A DNA stretch of 64,000 nucleotides from positions 22,338 to 86,337 of the forward strand of contig NZ_LGDD01000246.1 of assembly GCF_001279695.1 (NCBI RefSeq), written 5' to 3'. Each line of letters starts with the position of its first letter. Within the stretch, counting starts at the first letter, position 1. This document shows, one piece after another, positions 38,615 to 46,331 of the stretch. Both the position numbers and the translations under genes were made by a program. The notes under the pieces were generated by a model. It did not search any database and was not told the DNA's origin. It saw only the letters and a list, made by a program, of their open reading frames with translations. Source of the stretch: Streptomyces sp. WM6378 (GTDB lineage Bacteria > Actinomycetota > Actinomycetes > Streptomycetales > Streptomycetaceae).

Positions 38615-39252
38615 CAGACGTCCCCGCCGATCGTGTTGCGCTCGCTGGGCTGCACGTACACCAGGCCCTCGCCCTCGAACCGGATCTGGAAGGCCTCGCC
38701 GGAGCCCTCGCCGAGGAAGGTCCGGAACGTCACCCCGGACTGGAAGCGCTGCTGGAGGTTGCCCTGGTGCGCGATGTACGCCCCGGGGTCGACGGACAGC
38801 GGGTACTGGGCGCTGACCCGGAGCACCACGGCCGGTCCGTCCGACATGATCGCGGCCTGGCCGTGGCCCTCGATCGTCGTGGTGAACAGGCCGTTGCCCT
38901 GGCTCGCGCCGCGCAGGCCGGTGAACGTGGTGCCGGTGCGCAGCCCCGCGTCCGTGGCGAGCAGGTTGCTCGCCTCGACGAAGAGCTTGTCGCCGGTCAG
39001 GCTCACGAGGTTGATCTCGCTCGCGCGGTCGGCGAAGTAGCACGTGCCGTGCCCCTTCACCTCCATCACGGTCATCTGTTCGCCGGTGAGGCGGCGGGTC
39101 ACCATGCCGCGCAGACCCTCACCGCCGCCGGTCATCTTCTTGAACGCCATCTGGCCGTCGTAGGCGACCATCGAGCCGTTCTTCGCTTTGACGGCGTCGC
39201 CGGTCATGTCGACGGCGAGCACTTTGCTGCCCTGGAGTCGGAACGTTGCCAC
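38614..39252 (-). CDS. AIM24-family protein, first of three
   Basis: 212 residues from a GTG. It has the same AIM24 landmarks as the next gene (S-M-V-A-Y-D-G-Q, G-N-G-L-F-T-T-T-I-E-G-H-G, V-D-P-G-A-Y-I-A-H). It is the promoter-proximal gene of the trio. The gap of 158 bp upstream separates it from a divergent DUF3817 gene. The family is named after a yeast mitochondrial protein; in bacteria its role is not established. Confidence 0.9.
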   Translation of the reverse strand: MATFRLQGSKVLAVDMTGDAVKAKNGSMVAYDGQMAFKKMTGGGEGLRGMVTRRLTGEQMTVMEVKGHGTCYFADRASEINLVSLTGDKLFVEASNLLATDAGLRTGTTFTGLRGASQGNGLFTTTIEGHGQAAIMSDGPAVVLRVSAQYPLSVDPGAYIAHQGNLQQRFQSGVTFRTFLGEGSGEAFQIRFEGEGLVYVQPSERNTIGGDV

Positions 39253-39410
39253 GGCCCGACGTTAGCGGGCCGGGGACCCGCCCCGACAGGGGCAAGGGTG
39301 CGATGTCAGAATGGGGATCGTTTGTGCATGCGTTCACAAAGATCGCTGCCGACGGATCGCCGTCAGACGATCACCGCCGCCCGCCCCTCCCAGCGAAGGT
39401 GCCCCCGCCC

Positions 39411-39755
39411 GTGGACATCAAGACAGCCTCCGCCCTGCATCGACTCCGACTGATCTCGCTCCCCGAGGCCATCTCGTTCCCGATCCTGCTGGTGTGCTCC
39501 GTGCTCAAGCGCACCACCTCGTTCGACGGGGTCATGGTCATGGGCATGGTCCACGGCATCCTGTTCACGCTGTACGTGCTCTTCTGGCTGGACGCCTGGA
39601 ACCGCACCAAGTGGTCCGCGAAGACCGGCGCGCTCTACTTCGTGCTCGCCGTGCTGCCCTTCGGCGGCTTCTTCGCCGAGCGTAAGATCCGCCGCGAGCT
39701 GGACGCCGCGGTCATCGCGACCCGGGCCCGCAAGGAAGGCGTGGTCAACGCATGA
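39411..39755 (+). CDS. DUF3817 membrane protein
   Basis: 114 residues from the GTG at 39411. About three membrane helices, with [19 protein letters not shown] and the conserved H-G, W-N/K-T-K-W-S-A/P region, then [13 protein letters not shown]3817 is a small actinobacterial membrane family of unknown role. The stop overlaps the next start (ATGA). A second DUF3817 protein is at 45907-46245, on the other side of the csl genes. Confidence 0.88.
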   Translation: MDIKTASALHRLRLISLPEAISFPILLVCSVLKRTTSFDGVMVMGMVHGILFTLYVLFWLDAWNRTKWSAKTGALYFVLAVLPFGGFFAERKIRRELDAAVIATRARKEGVVNA

Positions 39756-40045
39756 TCGTCGCCTTCTCGGTCAGCCCGCTCGGCGTCGGCGAGGACGTGG
39801 GGGAGTACGTGGCCGAGGCGGTCCGCGTGGTCCGCGAGTCCGGCCTGCCCAACCGTACGGACGCGATGTTCACGTCCATCGAGGGCGAGTGGGACGAGGT
39901 GATGGACGTCGTCAAGCGCGCCGTCGCCGCCGTCGAGGCCCGCTCGAACCGGGTCTCGCTGGTGCTCAAGGCGGACATTCGCCCCGGCGTCACGGACGGC
40001 CTGACGTCCAAGGTGGAGACGGTGGAGCGCCACCTGTCCGCGTAA
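39752..40045 (+). CDS. MTH1187/YkoF-type thiamine-binding protein
   Basis: 97 residues, a single small alpha/beta domain with V-A-F-S-V-S-P-L-G, a mid [13 protein letters not shown] and [12 protein letters not shown]. Relatives bind thiamine or HMP in the cytoplasm. It is coupled with the DUF3817 gene by a 4-bp overlap and ends before a strong terminator at 40059-40091. Confidence 0.9.
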   Translation: MIVAFSVSPLGVGEDVGEYVAEAVRVVRESGLPNRTDAMFTSIEGEWDEVMDVVKRAVAAVEARSNRVSLVLKADIRPGVTDGLTSKVETVERHLSA

Positions 40046-40058
40046 CCGATCTTCGGCG

Positions 40059-40091
40059 AAGAGCCCCCGGCCGTCCCGGCCGGGGGCTCTT
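40059..40091 (+). terminator. Terminator after the thiamine-binding protein gene
   Basis: AAGAGCCCCCGGCCG pairs with CGGCCGGGGGCTCTT around a TCC loop. A 15-bp perfect stem, 14 bp after the stop codon. Confidence 0.85.
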
Positions 40092-40243
40092 GCGCGTCCC
40101 GGGCCGCACCTACCGCGCGCGAAAGCCGTTCAATCCAGAACCGCTCACTCGGAGTACTCCGGTCGACACGCCAAGAATTCTCCACTTTTGTGGGGATATC
40201 AACCCAGTTCGAGACCCTGCTTGACGATCAGCTGGAGGGCACC

Positions 40244-42010
40244 GTGCGTCCGGAGGGCTACGACTACGACACCCACAGCCGACTGGCCGGACCACTGACG
40301 GAGCCGGGCGACAAGCCCTACCGGGTGCAGTACCGCAGCCTGCTCTCCCGGGAGCCGCACCGCATGCGCGCCGTCCTGCTGATGACCCTGGCGCCGATAC
40401 TCACCGGCCTGCTGCTCGTCTACCTCGTCTGGCCAACCCACTGGGTCGAGCGCGAGGGCGGCGACCGCTGGCTCGTGGGCCTCGACATCGCGATGCTGGT
40501 CTCGATCGGCCTGATCGAGCTCTTCATGGTCACCAACGTCGCCTCCGTGGCCCATGCCACGATGGTCGCCCGCGACCCCGTCCCGGTCGTCCCCGAATAC
40601 GGCACCCGGGTCGCCTTCCTCACCACGTACGTGCCCGGCAAGGAACCCATATCCATGGTGCGGAACACCCTGGAGGCGGCCGTCCGGCTCACGCACACCG
40701 GGCCGCTCGACATCTGGCTCCTGGACGAGGGCGACGACGAACAGGCCAGGGCCCTCTGCACCGAGCTCGGGGTGCGCCACTTCTCCCGCAAGGGCGTCCC
40801 CGAGTGGAACCGCGAGAACGGCGCCCACAAGGCCCGCACCAAGCACGGCAATTACAACGCCTGGATCGCGATGCACGGCGGCGGCTACGACTTCTTCGCC
40901 TCCGTCGACACCGACCACGCCCCGCTCCCCAACTTCCTGGAGCGGATGATGGGTTACTTCCGCGATCCCGACGTCGCCTTCGTCGTCGGACCGCAGGTGT
41001 ACGGGAACTACGACTCTCCCGTCACCAAGGCCGCCGAATCCCAGCAGTTCCTCTTCCACGCGCTGATCCAGCGGGCCGGCAACCGCTACCGGGCGCCCAT
41101 GTTCGTCGGCACCAACAACGTCGTGCGGATCGCGGCGCTGCGGCAGATCGGCGGCCTGTACGACTCGATCACCGAGGACATGGCCACCGGCTTCGAACTG
41201 CACCGGCACAAGAACCCGAGGACCGGCCACCACTGGCGCTCCGTGTACACCCCTGACGTGCTGGCCGTAGGCGAGGGCCCGGCCTCCTGGACCGACTTCT
41301 TCACCCAGCAGATGCGCTGGTCGCGCGGCACCTACGAGACGCTGTTCAAGCAGTACTGGAAGGCGCCCTTCAGCATGCCGCCCGGCCGGCTGCTCTCGTA
41401 CACCCTGATGCTCGTCTACTACCCGATGACCGCCGTCAACTGGCTTCTGGGGATCGTCAGTTGCGTGCTGTTCCTGTGGTTCGGGGCGTCCGGCACCCAG
41501 GTCACCGCCTCGGTCTGGCTGATGCTCTACAGCGACGCGGCGGCCCTCCAGATCGGGCTCTACCTCTGGAACCGGCGGCACAACGTCTCCCCCCACGAAC
41601 CCGAGGGCTCGGGCGGGCTCGCCGGGATGGGCATGTCGGCGCTCTCGGCGCCCATCTACCTCAAGTCGCTCGGTTCGGCCGTGCTGCGCACCCGCGGCCA
41701 GTTCGTCGTCACCCCCAAGGGCGGCCAGGCCAGCCCCGACCGGCTGTGGACCTTCCGCATCCACCTGTTCTGGGCGGCCGTCCTCGCCATCTCGCTGATC
41801 GCCTCCGTCCAGTACCGCCACACCCACGCCGCCATGCGCACCTGGGCCGTGCTCGCCCTGTGCATCGCGCTGGCCCCGGCGGCGATCTGGTCCTGGACGA
41901 CGCTGCGCGAGCGCGGCGCGGCCCGCGCCGCGGCCAAGGTCTCCACCCGGCAGAAGAACGCCACGGGCGAGGCGGAACCCGCCGTCGCCACGACGACCGG
42001 AGGGAACTGA
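40244..42010 (+). CDS. cslA: Cellulose-synthase-like glycosyltransferase CslA
   Basis: 588 residues from the GTG at 40244 after GGAGGG; a GTG at 40190 without a clear ribosome site is the alternative. GT2 family with two N-terminal helices, a cytoplasmic catalytic domain with D-E-G-D-D, S-V-D-T-D-H-A and T-E-D-M-A-T-G-F, the Q-Q-M-R-W form of the QxxRW motif, and about five C-terminal helices. CslA makes a beta-glucan at hyphal tips needed for aerial growth and adhesion. The next gene, glxA, begins 4 bp on. The order matches the S. coelicolor/S. lividans cslA-glxA operon. Confidence 0.9.
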   Translation: MRPEGYDYDTHSRLAGPLTEPGDKPYRVQYRSLLSREPHRMRAVLLMTLAPILTGLLLVYLVWPTHWVEREGGDRWLVGLDIAMLVSIGLIELFMVTNVASVAHATMVARDPVPVVPEYGTRVAFLTTYVPGKEPISMVRNTLEAAVRLTHTGPLDIWLLDEGDDEQARALCTELGVRHFSRKGVPEWNRENGAHKARTKHGNYNAWIAMHGGGYDFFASVDTDHAPLPNFLERMMGYFRDPDVAFVVGPQVYGNYDSPVTKAAESQQFLFHALIQRAGNRYRAPMFVGTNNVVRIAALRQIGGLYDSITEDMATGFELHRHKNPRTGHHWRSVYTPDVLAVGEGPASWTDFFTQQMRWSRGTYETLFKQYWKAPFSMPPGRLLSYTLMLVYYPMTAVNWLLGIVSCVLFLWFGASGTQVTASVWLMLYSDAAALQIGLYLWNRRHNVSPHEPEGSGGLAGMGMSALSAPIYLKSLGSAVLRTRGQFVVTPKGGQASPDRLWTFRIHLFWAAVLAISLIASVQYRHTHAAMRTWAVLALCIALAPAAIWSWTTLRERGAARAAAKVSTRQKNATGEAEPAVATTTGGN

Positions 42011-42013
42011 GCC

Positions 42014-43969
42014 ATGGCCCACCGGCCCTCGCAGCGGACGAAGAAGACCCTGCTCGGCGGCGGCGCCGTCGTGCTCCTCGCCGGCCTCAACGCCCCCGCC
42101 GCACTCTCCTTCGCCACCGAGCAGTACCACGCGTACGAGATCGCCCAGCCCGAGTACATGGCGCGGTACGGCGCCTGGCACGGCGTCGACATCCCCAAGG
42201 AGTACCGCACCAACGCCATCCACGCGGCGCTGCTGCACACCGGCAAGGTGCTGATCATCGCGGGCTCCGGCAACAAGCAGGACCACTTCGACGCGGGCAC
42301 CTTCGACACCGTGCTGTGGAACCCGAAGGACAACTCCTTCAAGAAGATCCCCACCCCCGCGGACTTCTTCTGCGGCGGCCACGCCCAACTCCCGGACGGC
42401 AAGCTCCTGGTGGCCGGCGGAACCGCCCGCTACGAGCTCCTGGACGGCGAGGTCAAGCGGGCCGGGGGCGGCATGCGGGTCAAGAACGAGAGCCCGGACA
42501 GGGCCGTCACCGTCAAGAAGGGCAGCAGGTTCCGCTCCCCGTCGGGCATCGAGTACATATCCAAGTTCGACGTCACGGTGCCGCCCGCCAAGCGCGAGTT
42601 CGAGGTCGCGTACTACGACACCGGGCAGATGAAGCCCTGGAAGACCAAGACCACCGCGGGTGAGGCGCGGGTCTTCGTCGAGGCGGTCGTCGAGGGCCCC
42701 CAGTCGGTCGCCACCGACCGGGCCCAGTACGAGATCGAGGGCCTGACCGGCAAGGACGCCGACGACGTGTACGGGCTCGCCGAGAAGATCACCCTGGACA
42801 AGCAGGACTTCCAGGGGATCAGGGCGGCGTACGAATTCGACCCGAAGGCCGAGAAGTACGTCCCGGTCGCCCCGATGAAGGAGGCCCGTTGGTACCCGAC
42901 GCTCACCACGCTCCAGGACGGCCGGGTGCTCGCCGTCTCCGGACTCGACGACGTGGGCGCGATCCTCGCGGGCGACAACGAGATCTACGACCCGAAGACC
43001 AAGCAGTGGTCCAAGGGCCCCTTCCGCTACTTCCCGACCTACCCCTCGCTGTTCCTGACGAAGAGCGGCAAGCTCTTCTACTCGGGCGCCAACGCCGGGT
43101 ACGGGCCCGCCGACAAGGGCCGCGAGCCCGGCCTGTGGGACGTCGAGAAGAACACCTTCACCAAGATCGGCGGTCTGAACGCCACCGACCAGCTGGAGAC
43201 GGCCAGTTCACTCCTGCTGCCTCCCGCCCAGGACCAGCGGTTCATGCTGCTCGGCGGCGGCGGGGTCGGCGAGTCCAAGAAGGCGACGCCCCGCACGGCC
43301 GTGGTGGACCTCAAGCAGAACAGCCCCGCCTTCAAGAGCGGGCCCGAACTCCCGCAAGGAACCCGGTACTTGAACAGCGTGATCATGCCGGACGACTCGG
43401 TGTTCACCAGCGGCGGCTCCGCCGACTACCGGGGCCGGGGCGGCTCCAACATCCTCAAGGCCCAGTTCTACGACCCCAAGGAGAACGCCTTCCGCGAGGC
43501 GGCCGACCCCACGGTCGGCCGCAACTACCACTCCGAGGCGCTGCTGCTGCCCGACGGCCGGGTCGCCACCTTCGGCTCCGACTCGCTGTTCGGTGACAAG
43601 GACAACACCAAGCTCGGCAAGTTCGAGCAGCGCATGGAGGTCTACACCCCGCCCTACCTCTACCGCGACAAGGACAAGCGCCCGGCCCTCGGCGACGGCC
43701 CCGAGGCCGCGGCGGGCGACGGCCGGGCGACCTTCAAGACGGACCATCCCGAGCGCGTCGTCAAGGCCCGCCTGATGCGGCCGAGCGCGGTCACCCACAC
43801 CACGGACGTCGAGCAGCGCTCGATCGAACTGGGCCTGACGAAGGACAAGAACTCGGTCACCATCACCGTCCCGAAGGACCGGGCGCTGGTCCCGCCCGGC
43901 TGGTACATGGTCTTCGTGACCGACCAGGAGGGCACCCCGTCCGAGGCGAAGTGGCTCCGGGTGGACTGA
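42014..43969 (+). CDS. glxA: Radical copper oxidase GlxA
   Basis: 651 residues. An N-terminal membrane anchor or signal (about 12-34) is followed by Kelch-type beta-propeller repeats and a C-terminal Ig-like domain. Cys120 in F-F-C-G-G-H and Tyr294 in A-R-W-Y-P-T would form the Cys-Tyr cofactor, with Trp293 beside it as in known GlxA. Y-H in G-R-N-Y-H-S and His in T-H-T-T-D-V-E complete the copper site. It acts outside the membrane on the CslA glycan. It is translated with cslA and converges on the GH6 gene. Confidence 0.93.
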   Translation: MAHRPSQRTKKTLLGGGAVVLLAGLNAPAALSFATEQYHAYEIAQPEYMARYGAWHGVDIPKEYRTNAIHAALLHTGKVLIIAGSGNKQDHFDAGTFDTVLWNPKDNSFKKIPTPADFFCGGHAQLPDGKLLVAGGTARYELLDGEVKRAGGGMRVKNESPDRAVTVKKGSRFRSPSGIEYISKFDVTVPPAKREFEVAYYDTGQMKPWKTKTTAGEARVFVEAVVEGPQSVATDRAQYEIEGLTGKDADDVYGLAEKITLDKQDFQGIRAAYEFDPKAEKYVPVAPMKEARWYPTLTTLQDGRVLAVSGLDDVGAILAGDNEIYDPKTKQWSKGPFRYFPTYPSLFLTKSGKLFYSGANAGYGPADKGREPGLWDVEKNTFTKIGGLNATDQLETASSLLLPPAQDQRFMLLGGGGVGESKKATPRTAVVDLKQNSPAFKSGPELPQGTRYLNSVIMPDDSVFTSGGSADYRGRGGSNILKAQFYDPKENAFREAADPTVGRNYHSEALLLPDGRVATFGSDSLFGDKDNTKLGKFEQRMEVYTPPYLYRDKDKRPALGDGPEAAAGDGRATFKTDHPERVVKARLMRPSAVTHTTDVEQRSIELGLTKDKNSVTITVPKDRALVPPGWYMVFVTDQEGTPSEAKWLRVD

Positions 43970-43983
43970 GCCGCCCGGGGGTG

Positions 43984-45018
43984 TCAGAACCGGGCGCGCT
44001 TGGCGAGCCCGAGGGCGTACTCCGGCCACCAGGTCCCGGCGGACGGGCCGCCCCGGCAGGGCCCGTCCGAGTCGCCCGGCCGCTTGATCCACAGGAACGC
44101 GTCGACGAGCGGATCCCCGGTGCTGACCGACGGCGGCGTCCCCAGGGACCGGCCCGGGGGATTGCACCAGGCCTGGTCGCGGTCGCCGCGCAGGGGGCCC
44201 TCGCCGTTGCGGCTGGTGTCCATGACGAAGTGTTTGCCGCCGAGCCCCTGGGACACCTTCGCCCCGTACGCCCGTACCGTCGCGTCGGTCTGGAAGTTGG
44301 AGACGTTCAGCGCGAACCCGTCGGCGTTCTCGATCCCGGCCCGCCGCAGGGGCTCGACGAGGCTGTAGGGATCCGGGAGCCACGAAGGGTTGCCGGCATC
44401 GAGATAGACCTTGGTGTCGGGCAGCTTCTTGAAATACCGAATCGCCTCGTTGAGGAGCTGATAGCGCTCGGCGTGATGCTCGGGCGTCGTGCACCCGTCG
44501 ACCATGTGGGCGACCGCGTCCGGCTCCAGGATCACGACCGCCGGGGCGTCGCCGATCGCCTCGGCGAACATCCCGTACCAGGCGCGGTAGCCGTCGACCC
44601 CGTTCGCCCCGCCCGCCGAGTACTTGCCGCAGTCGCGGTGCGGAATGTTGTACGCCACGAACAGCGCGGTCCGCTTGTCCTTGGCGGCGCCCTCGACGGC
44701 CCTGCGGATGCCGGGCTGCGGGTTGTCCCCGGACGGCCAGGTGGCCACCGGCCGGTCCGCGATCCGCCGCAGCGCCTGGGCGTCGGCGGTCCGGCCCTGC
44801 CGCTGATAGATCCTGATCTGCCGGGCCGCGTCGCTCTCCGGGTCCACCCAGAAGGGAGAGCCGGGCGCGGGCGCGGGGGCGGCCTCGGCCTCCGCCGGGG
44901 TGTGGGCCCGGGCCACGGGCGCCTCGTCGGGGTCGGCGCCGAACGAGCAGCCGGCGACGGCGGCGAGCAGGGCCGCGGCGAGCAGGGCTCTGCACGGGAG
45001 GGTTCTGTACCGGGACAT
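43984..45018 (-). CDS. cslZ: GH6 endoglucanase-like lipoprotein CslZ
   Basis: 344 residues from the ATG at 45018; an upstream TTG is less likely. A lipobox A-A-V-A-G-C follows a hydrophobic core, so it should be anchored outside. The GH6 fold is shown by V-I-L-E-P-D-A-V-A-H, V-Y-L-D-A-G-N-P-S-W, N-V-S-N-F-Q-T, D-T-S-R-N-G and W-I-K-R-P-G-D-S-D-G. Convergent with glxA, as in other Streptomyces csl loci, where it is thought to trim or release the glycan. Confidence 0.88.
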   Translation of the reverse strand: MSRYRTLPCRALLAAALLAAVAGCSFGADPDEAPVARAHTPAEAEAAPAPAPGSPFWVDPESDAARQIRIYQRQGRTADAQALRRIADRPVATWPSGDNPQPGIRRAVEGAAKDKRTALFVAYNIPHRDCGKYSAGGANGVDGYRAWYGMFAEAIGDAPAVVILEPDAVAHMVDGCTTPEHHAERYQLLNEAIRYFKKLPDTKVYLDAGNPSWLPDPYSLVEPLRRAGIENADGFALNVSNFQTDATVRAYGAKVSQGLGGKHFVMDTSRNGEGPLRGDRDQAWCNPPGRSLGTPPSVSTGDPLVDAFLWIKRPGDSDGPCRGGPSAGTWWPEYALGLAKRARF

Positions 45019-45085
45019 CAGGCCCCCTGGGGGCGACAAGGGTCTGGACGGGATGTTCTGAATGATTTACATGGAACCGGGCAAT

Positions 45086-45103
45086 AGTGACATAACGGTC
45101 ACT
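45086..45103. promoter_or_regulatory. Inverted repeat in cslZ / marR divergent promoter
   Basis: AGTGAC (45086-45091) and GTCACT (45098-45103), 6-bp spacer, in the 173-bp gap between the divergent GH6 and MarR genes. Candidate MarR operator. Confidence 0.4.
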
Positions 45104-45191
45104 CTGCGTGGGGGAGCGCCATGCCGGGCGGTCCGGTACCGAACTTCGAGACGGGGCTGACCGGCATGTGACCAGTGGGTAAGGTCGACGG

Positions 45192-45698
45192 GTGCCCAAG
45201 CCGCTCAGCCTTCCCTTCGATCCCATCGCCCGAGCCGACGAACTCTGGCAGCAGCGCTGGGGACCCGTGCCCTCGATGGGGGCGATCACCTCGATCATGC
45301 GGGCGCACCAGATCCTGCTCGCCGAGGTCGACGCGGTGGTGAAGCCCTACGGGCTGACCTTCGCGCGGTACGAGGCGCTGGTGCTGCTGACCTTCTCCAA
45401 GGAGGGGGAGCTGCCGATGTCGAAGATCGGCGAGCGCCTGATGGTCCACCCCACCTCGGTCACCAACACGGTGGACCGCCTCGTGAAGTCGGGCCTCGTG
45501 GACAAGCGCCCGAACCCGAACGACGGCCGCGGGACCCTGGCGTCCATCACGGACAAGGGCCGTGAGGTGGTGGAACAGGCCACGCGCGACCTGATGGCGA
45601 TGGAGTTCGGGCTCGGCGTCTACGACGCGGAGGAGTGCGGGGAGATCTTCGCGATGCTGCGGCCCCTGCGGGTGGCGGCGAACGACTTCGAGGAATAG
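45192..45698 (+). CDS. MarR-family transcriptional regulator
   Basis: 168 residues from a GTG. The winged helix is shown by L-T-F-A-R-Y-E-A-L-V-L-L, M-S-K-I-G-E-R-L-M-V-H-P-T-S-V-T-N-T-V-D-R-L and the wing R-P-N-P-N-D-G-R-G-T-L. Its gene order (MarR, DUF3817, icmA) is, I believe, conserved in Streptomyces, which makes icmA and the palindrome at 46301-46324 a possible target. Ligand unknown. Confidence 0.9.
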   Translation: MPKPLSLPFDPIARADELWQQRWGPVPSMGAITSIMRAHQILLAEVDAVVKPYGLTFARYEALVLLTFSKEGELPMSKIGERLMVHPTSVTNTVDRLVKSGLVDKRPNPNDGRGTLASITDKGREVVEQATRDLMAMEFGLGVYDAEECGEIFAMLRPLRVAANDFEE

Positions 45699-45714
45699 CC
45701 CATCCCCGCTGGGG

Positions 45715-45860
45715 ATGCCTGGTTCGCACCCTGCCAGGGGCGCGGGGAACTGCGCGACCGGCCACGCACGGTCCGCAGCCGAAGCATCAACACCCCCGGC
45801 GGGTTTCGGGAAGGGGTGGGGTGGGGCCAACGGGGTCTGGGGCGGAGCCCCAGGGCTGCG
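45715..45860. repeat. Dispersed GC-rich repeat copy
   Basis: The modules GGGGCGCGGGGAACTGCGCG and ACGCACGGTCCGCAGCCGAA recur here between the MarR and DUF3817 genes, followed by GGGTTTCGGGAAGGGGTGGG and GGGGCGGAGCCCCAGGG. Same family as at 6006, 13802 and 48040. Confidence 0.7.
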
Positions 45861-45906
45861 GGACCCGGGCGAAGATCGCCCCGCATGTCCGGTTACGCTC
45901 GACCGC

Positions 45907-46245
45907 ATGAAAAAGAGCGTGCTGACCCGCTACCGGGTGATGGCGTACGTCACCGGCGTGCTGCTGGTCCTGCTGACCCTCGGCGTGATCGCCAAGTACA
46001 TCCTCGACATGAACGGCGCCGCGGACTTCACGAAGGTCGTCGGCATCGCCCACGGCTGGCTGTACGTGATCTACCTCGTCTTCGCCTTCGACCTGGGCTC
46101 CAAGGCGAAGTGGCCGGTCGGCAAGCAGCTGTGGGTGCTGATCGCCGGCACGATCCCCACCGCCGCCTTCTTCGTCGAGCGCAAGGTCTCCAAGGAACTG
46201 GAGTCCAGGCTCGCGGACGGCGTCCCCGCGGGCGCCCGCGCCTGA
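45907..46245 (+). CDS. DUF3817 membrane protein (second copy)
   Basis: 112 residues from the ATG at 45907. Three helices, with K-V-V-G-I-A-H-G-W-L-Y-V-I-Y-L, D-L-G-S-K-A-K-W-P and T-I-P-T-A-A-F-F-V-E-R-K. It shares the F-F-x-E-R-K end motif with the DUF3817 protein at 39411-39755. A hairpin (46263-46289) follows. Function unknown. Confidence 0.88.
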   Translation: MKKSVLTRYRVMAYVTGVLLVLLTLGVIAKYILDMNGAADFTKVVGIAHGWLYVIYLVFAFDLGSKAKWPVGKQLWVLIAGTIPTAAFFVERKVSKELESRLADGVPAGARA

Positions 46246-46262
46246 CGGCACAAGCCCGACCC

Positions 46263-46289
46263 ACCGCCGCGTGAGCAATGCGCGGCGGT
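46263..46289 (+). terminator. Hairpin between DUF3817 gene and icmA
   Basis: ACCGCCGCG (46263-46271) pairs with CGCGGCGGT (46281-46289) around a 9-base loop. It probably stops DUF3817 transcripts ahead of the icmA promoter. Confidence 0.6.
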
Positions 46290-46300
46290 CGGCCATCGAC

Positions 46301-46324
46301 ATTTACTAGGACGTCCAAGTAAAT
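46301..46324 (+). promoter_or_regulatory. 24-bp palindrome at the icmA promoter
   Basis: ATTTACT (46301-46307) and AGTAAAT (46318-46324) flank AGGACGTCCA; 22 of 24 positions are symmetrical, including the central GGACGTCC. It ends 7 bp before the icmA ATG, so a bound protein would block transcription or initiation. Candidate operator, perhaps for the MarR protein upstream. Confidence 0.65.
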
Positions 46325-46331
46325 TTGAGTC

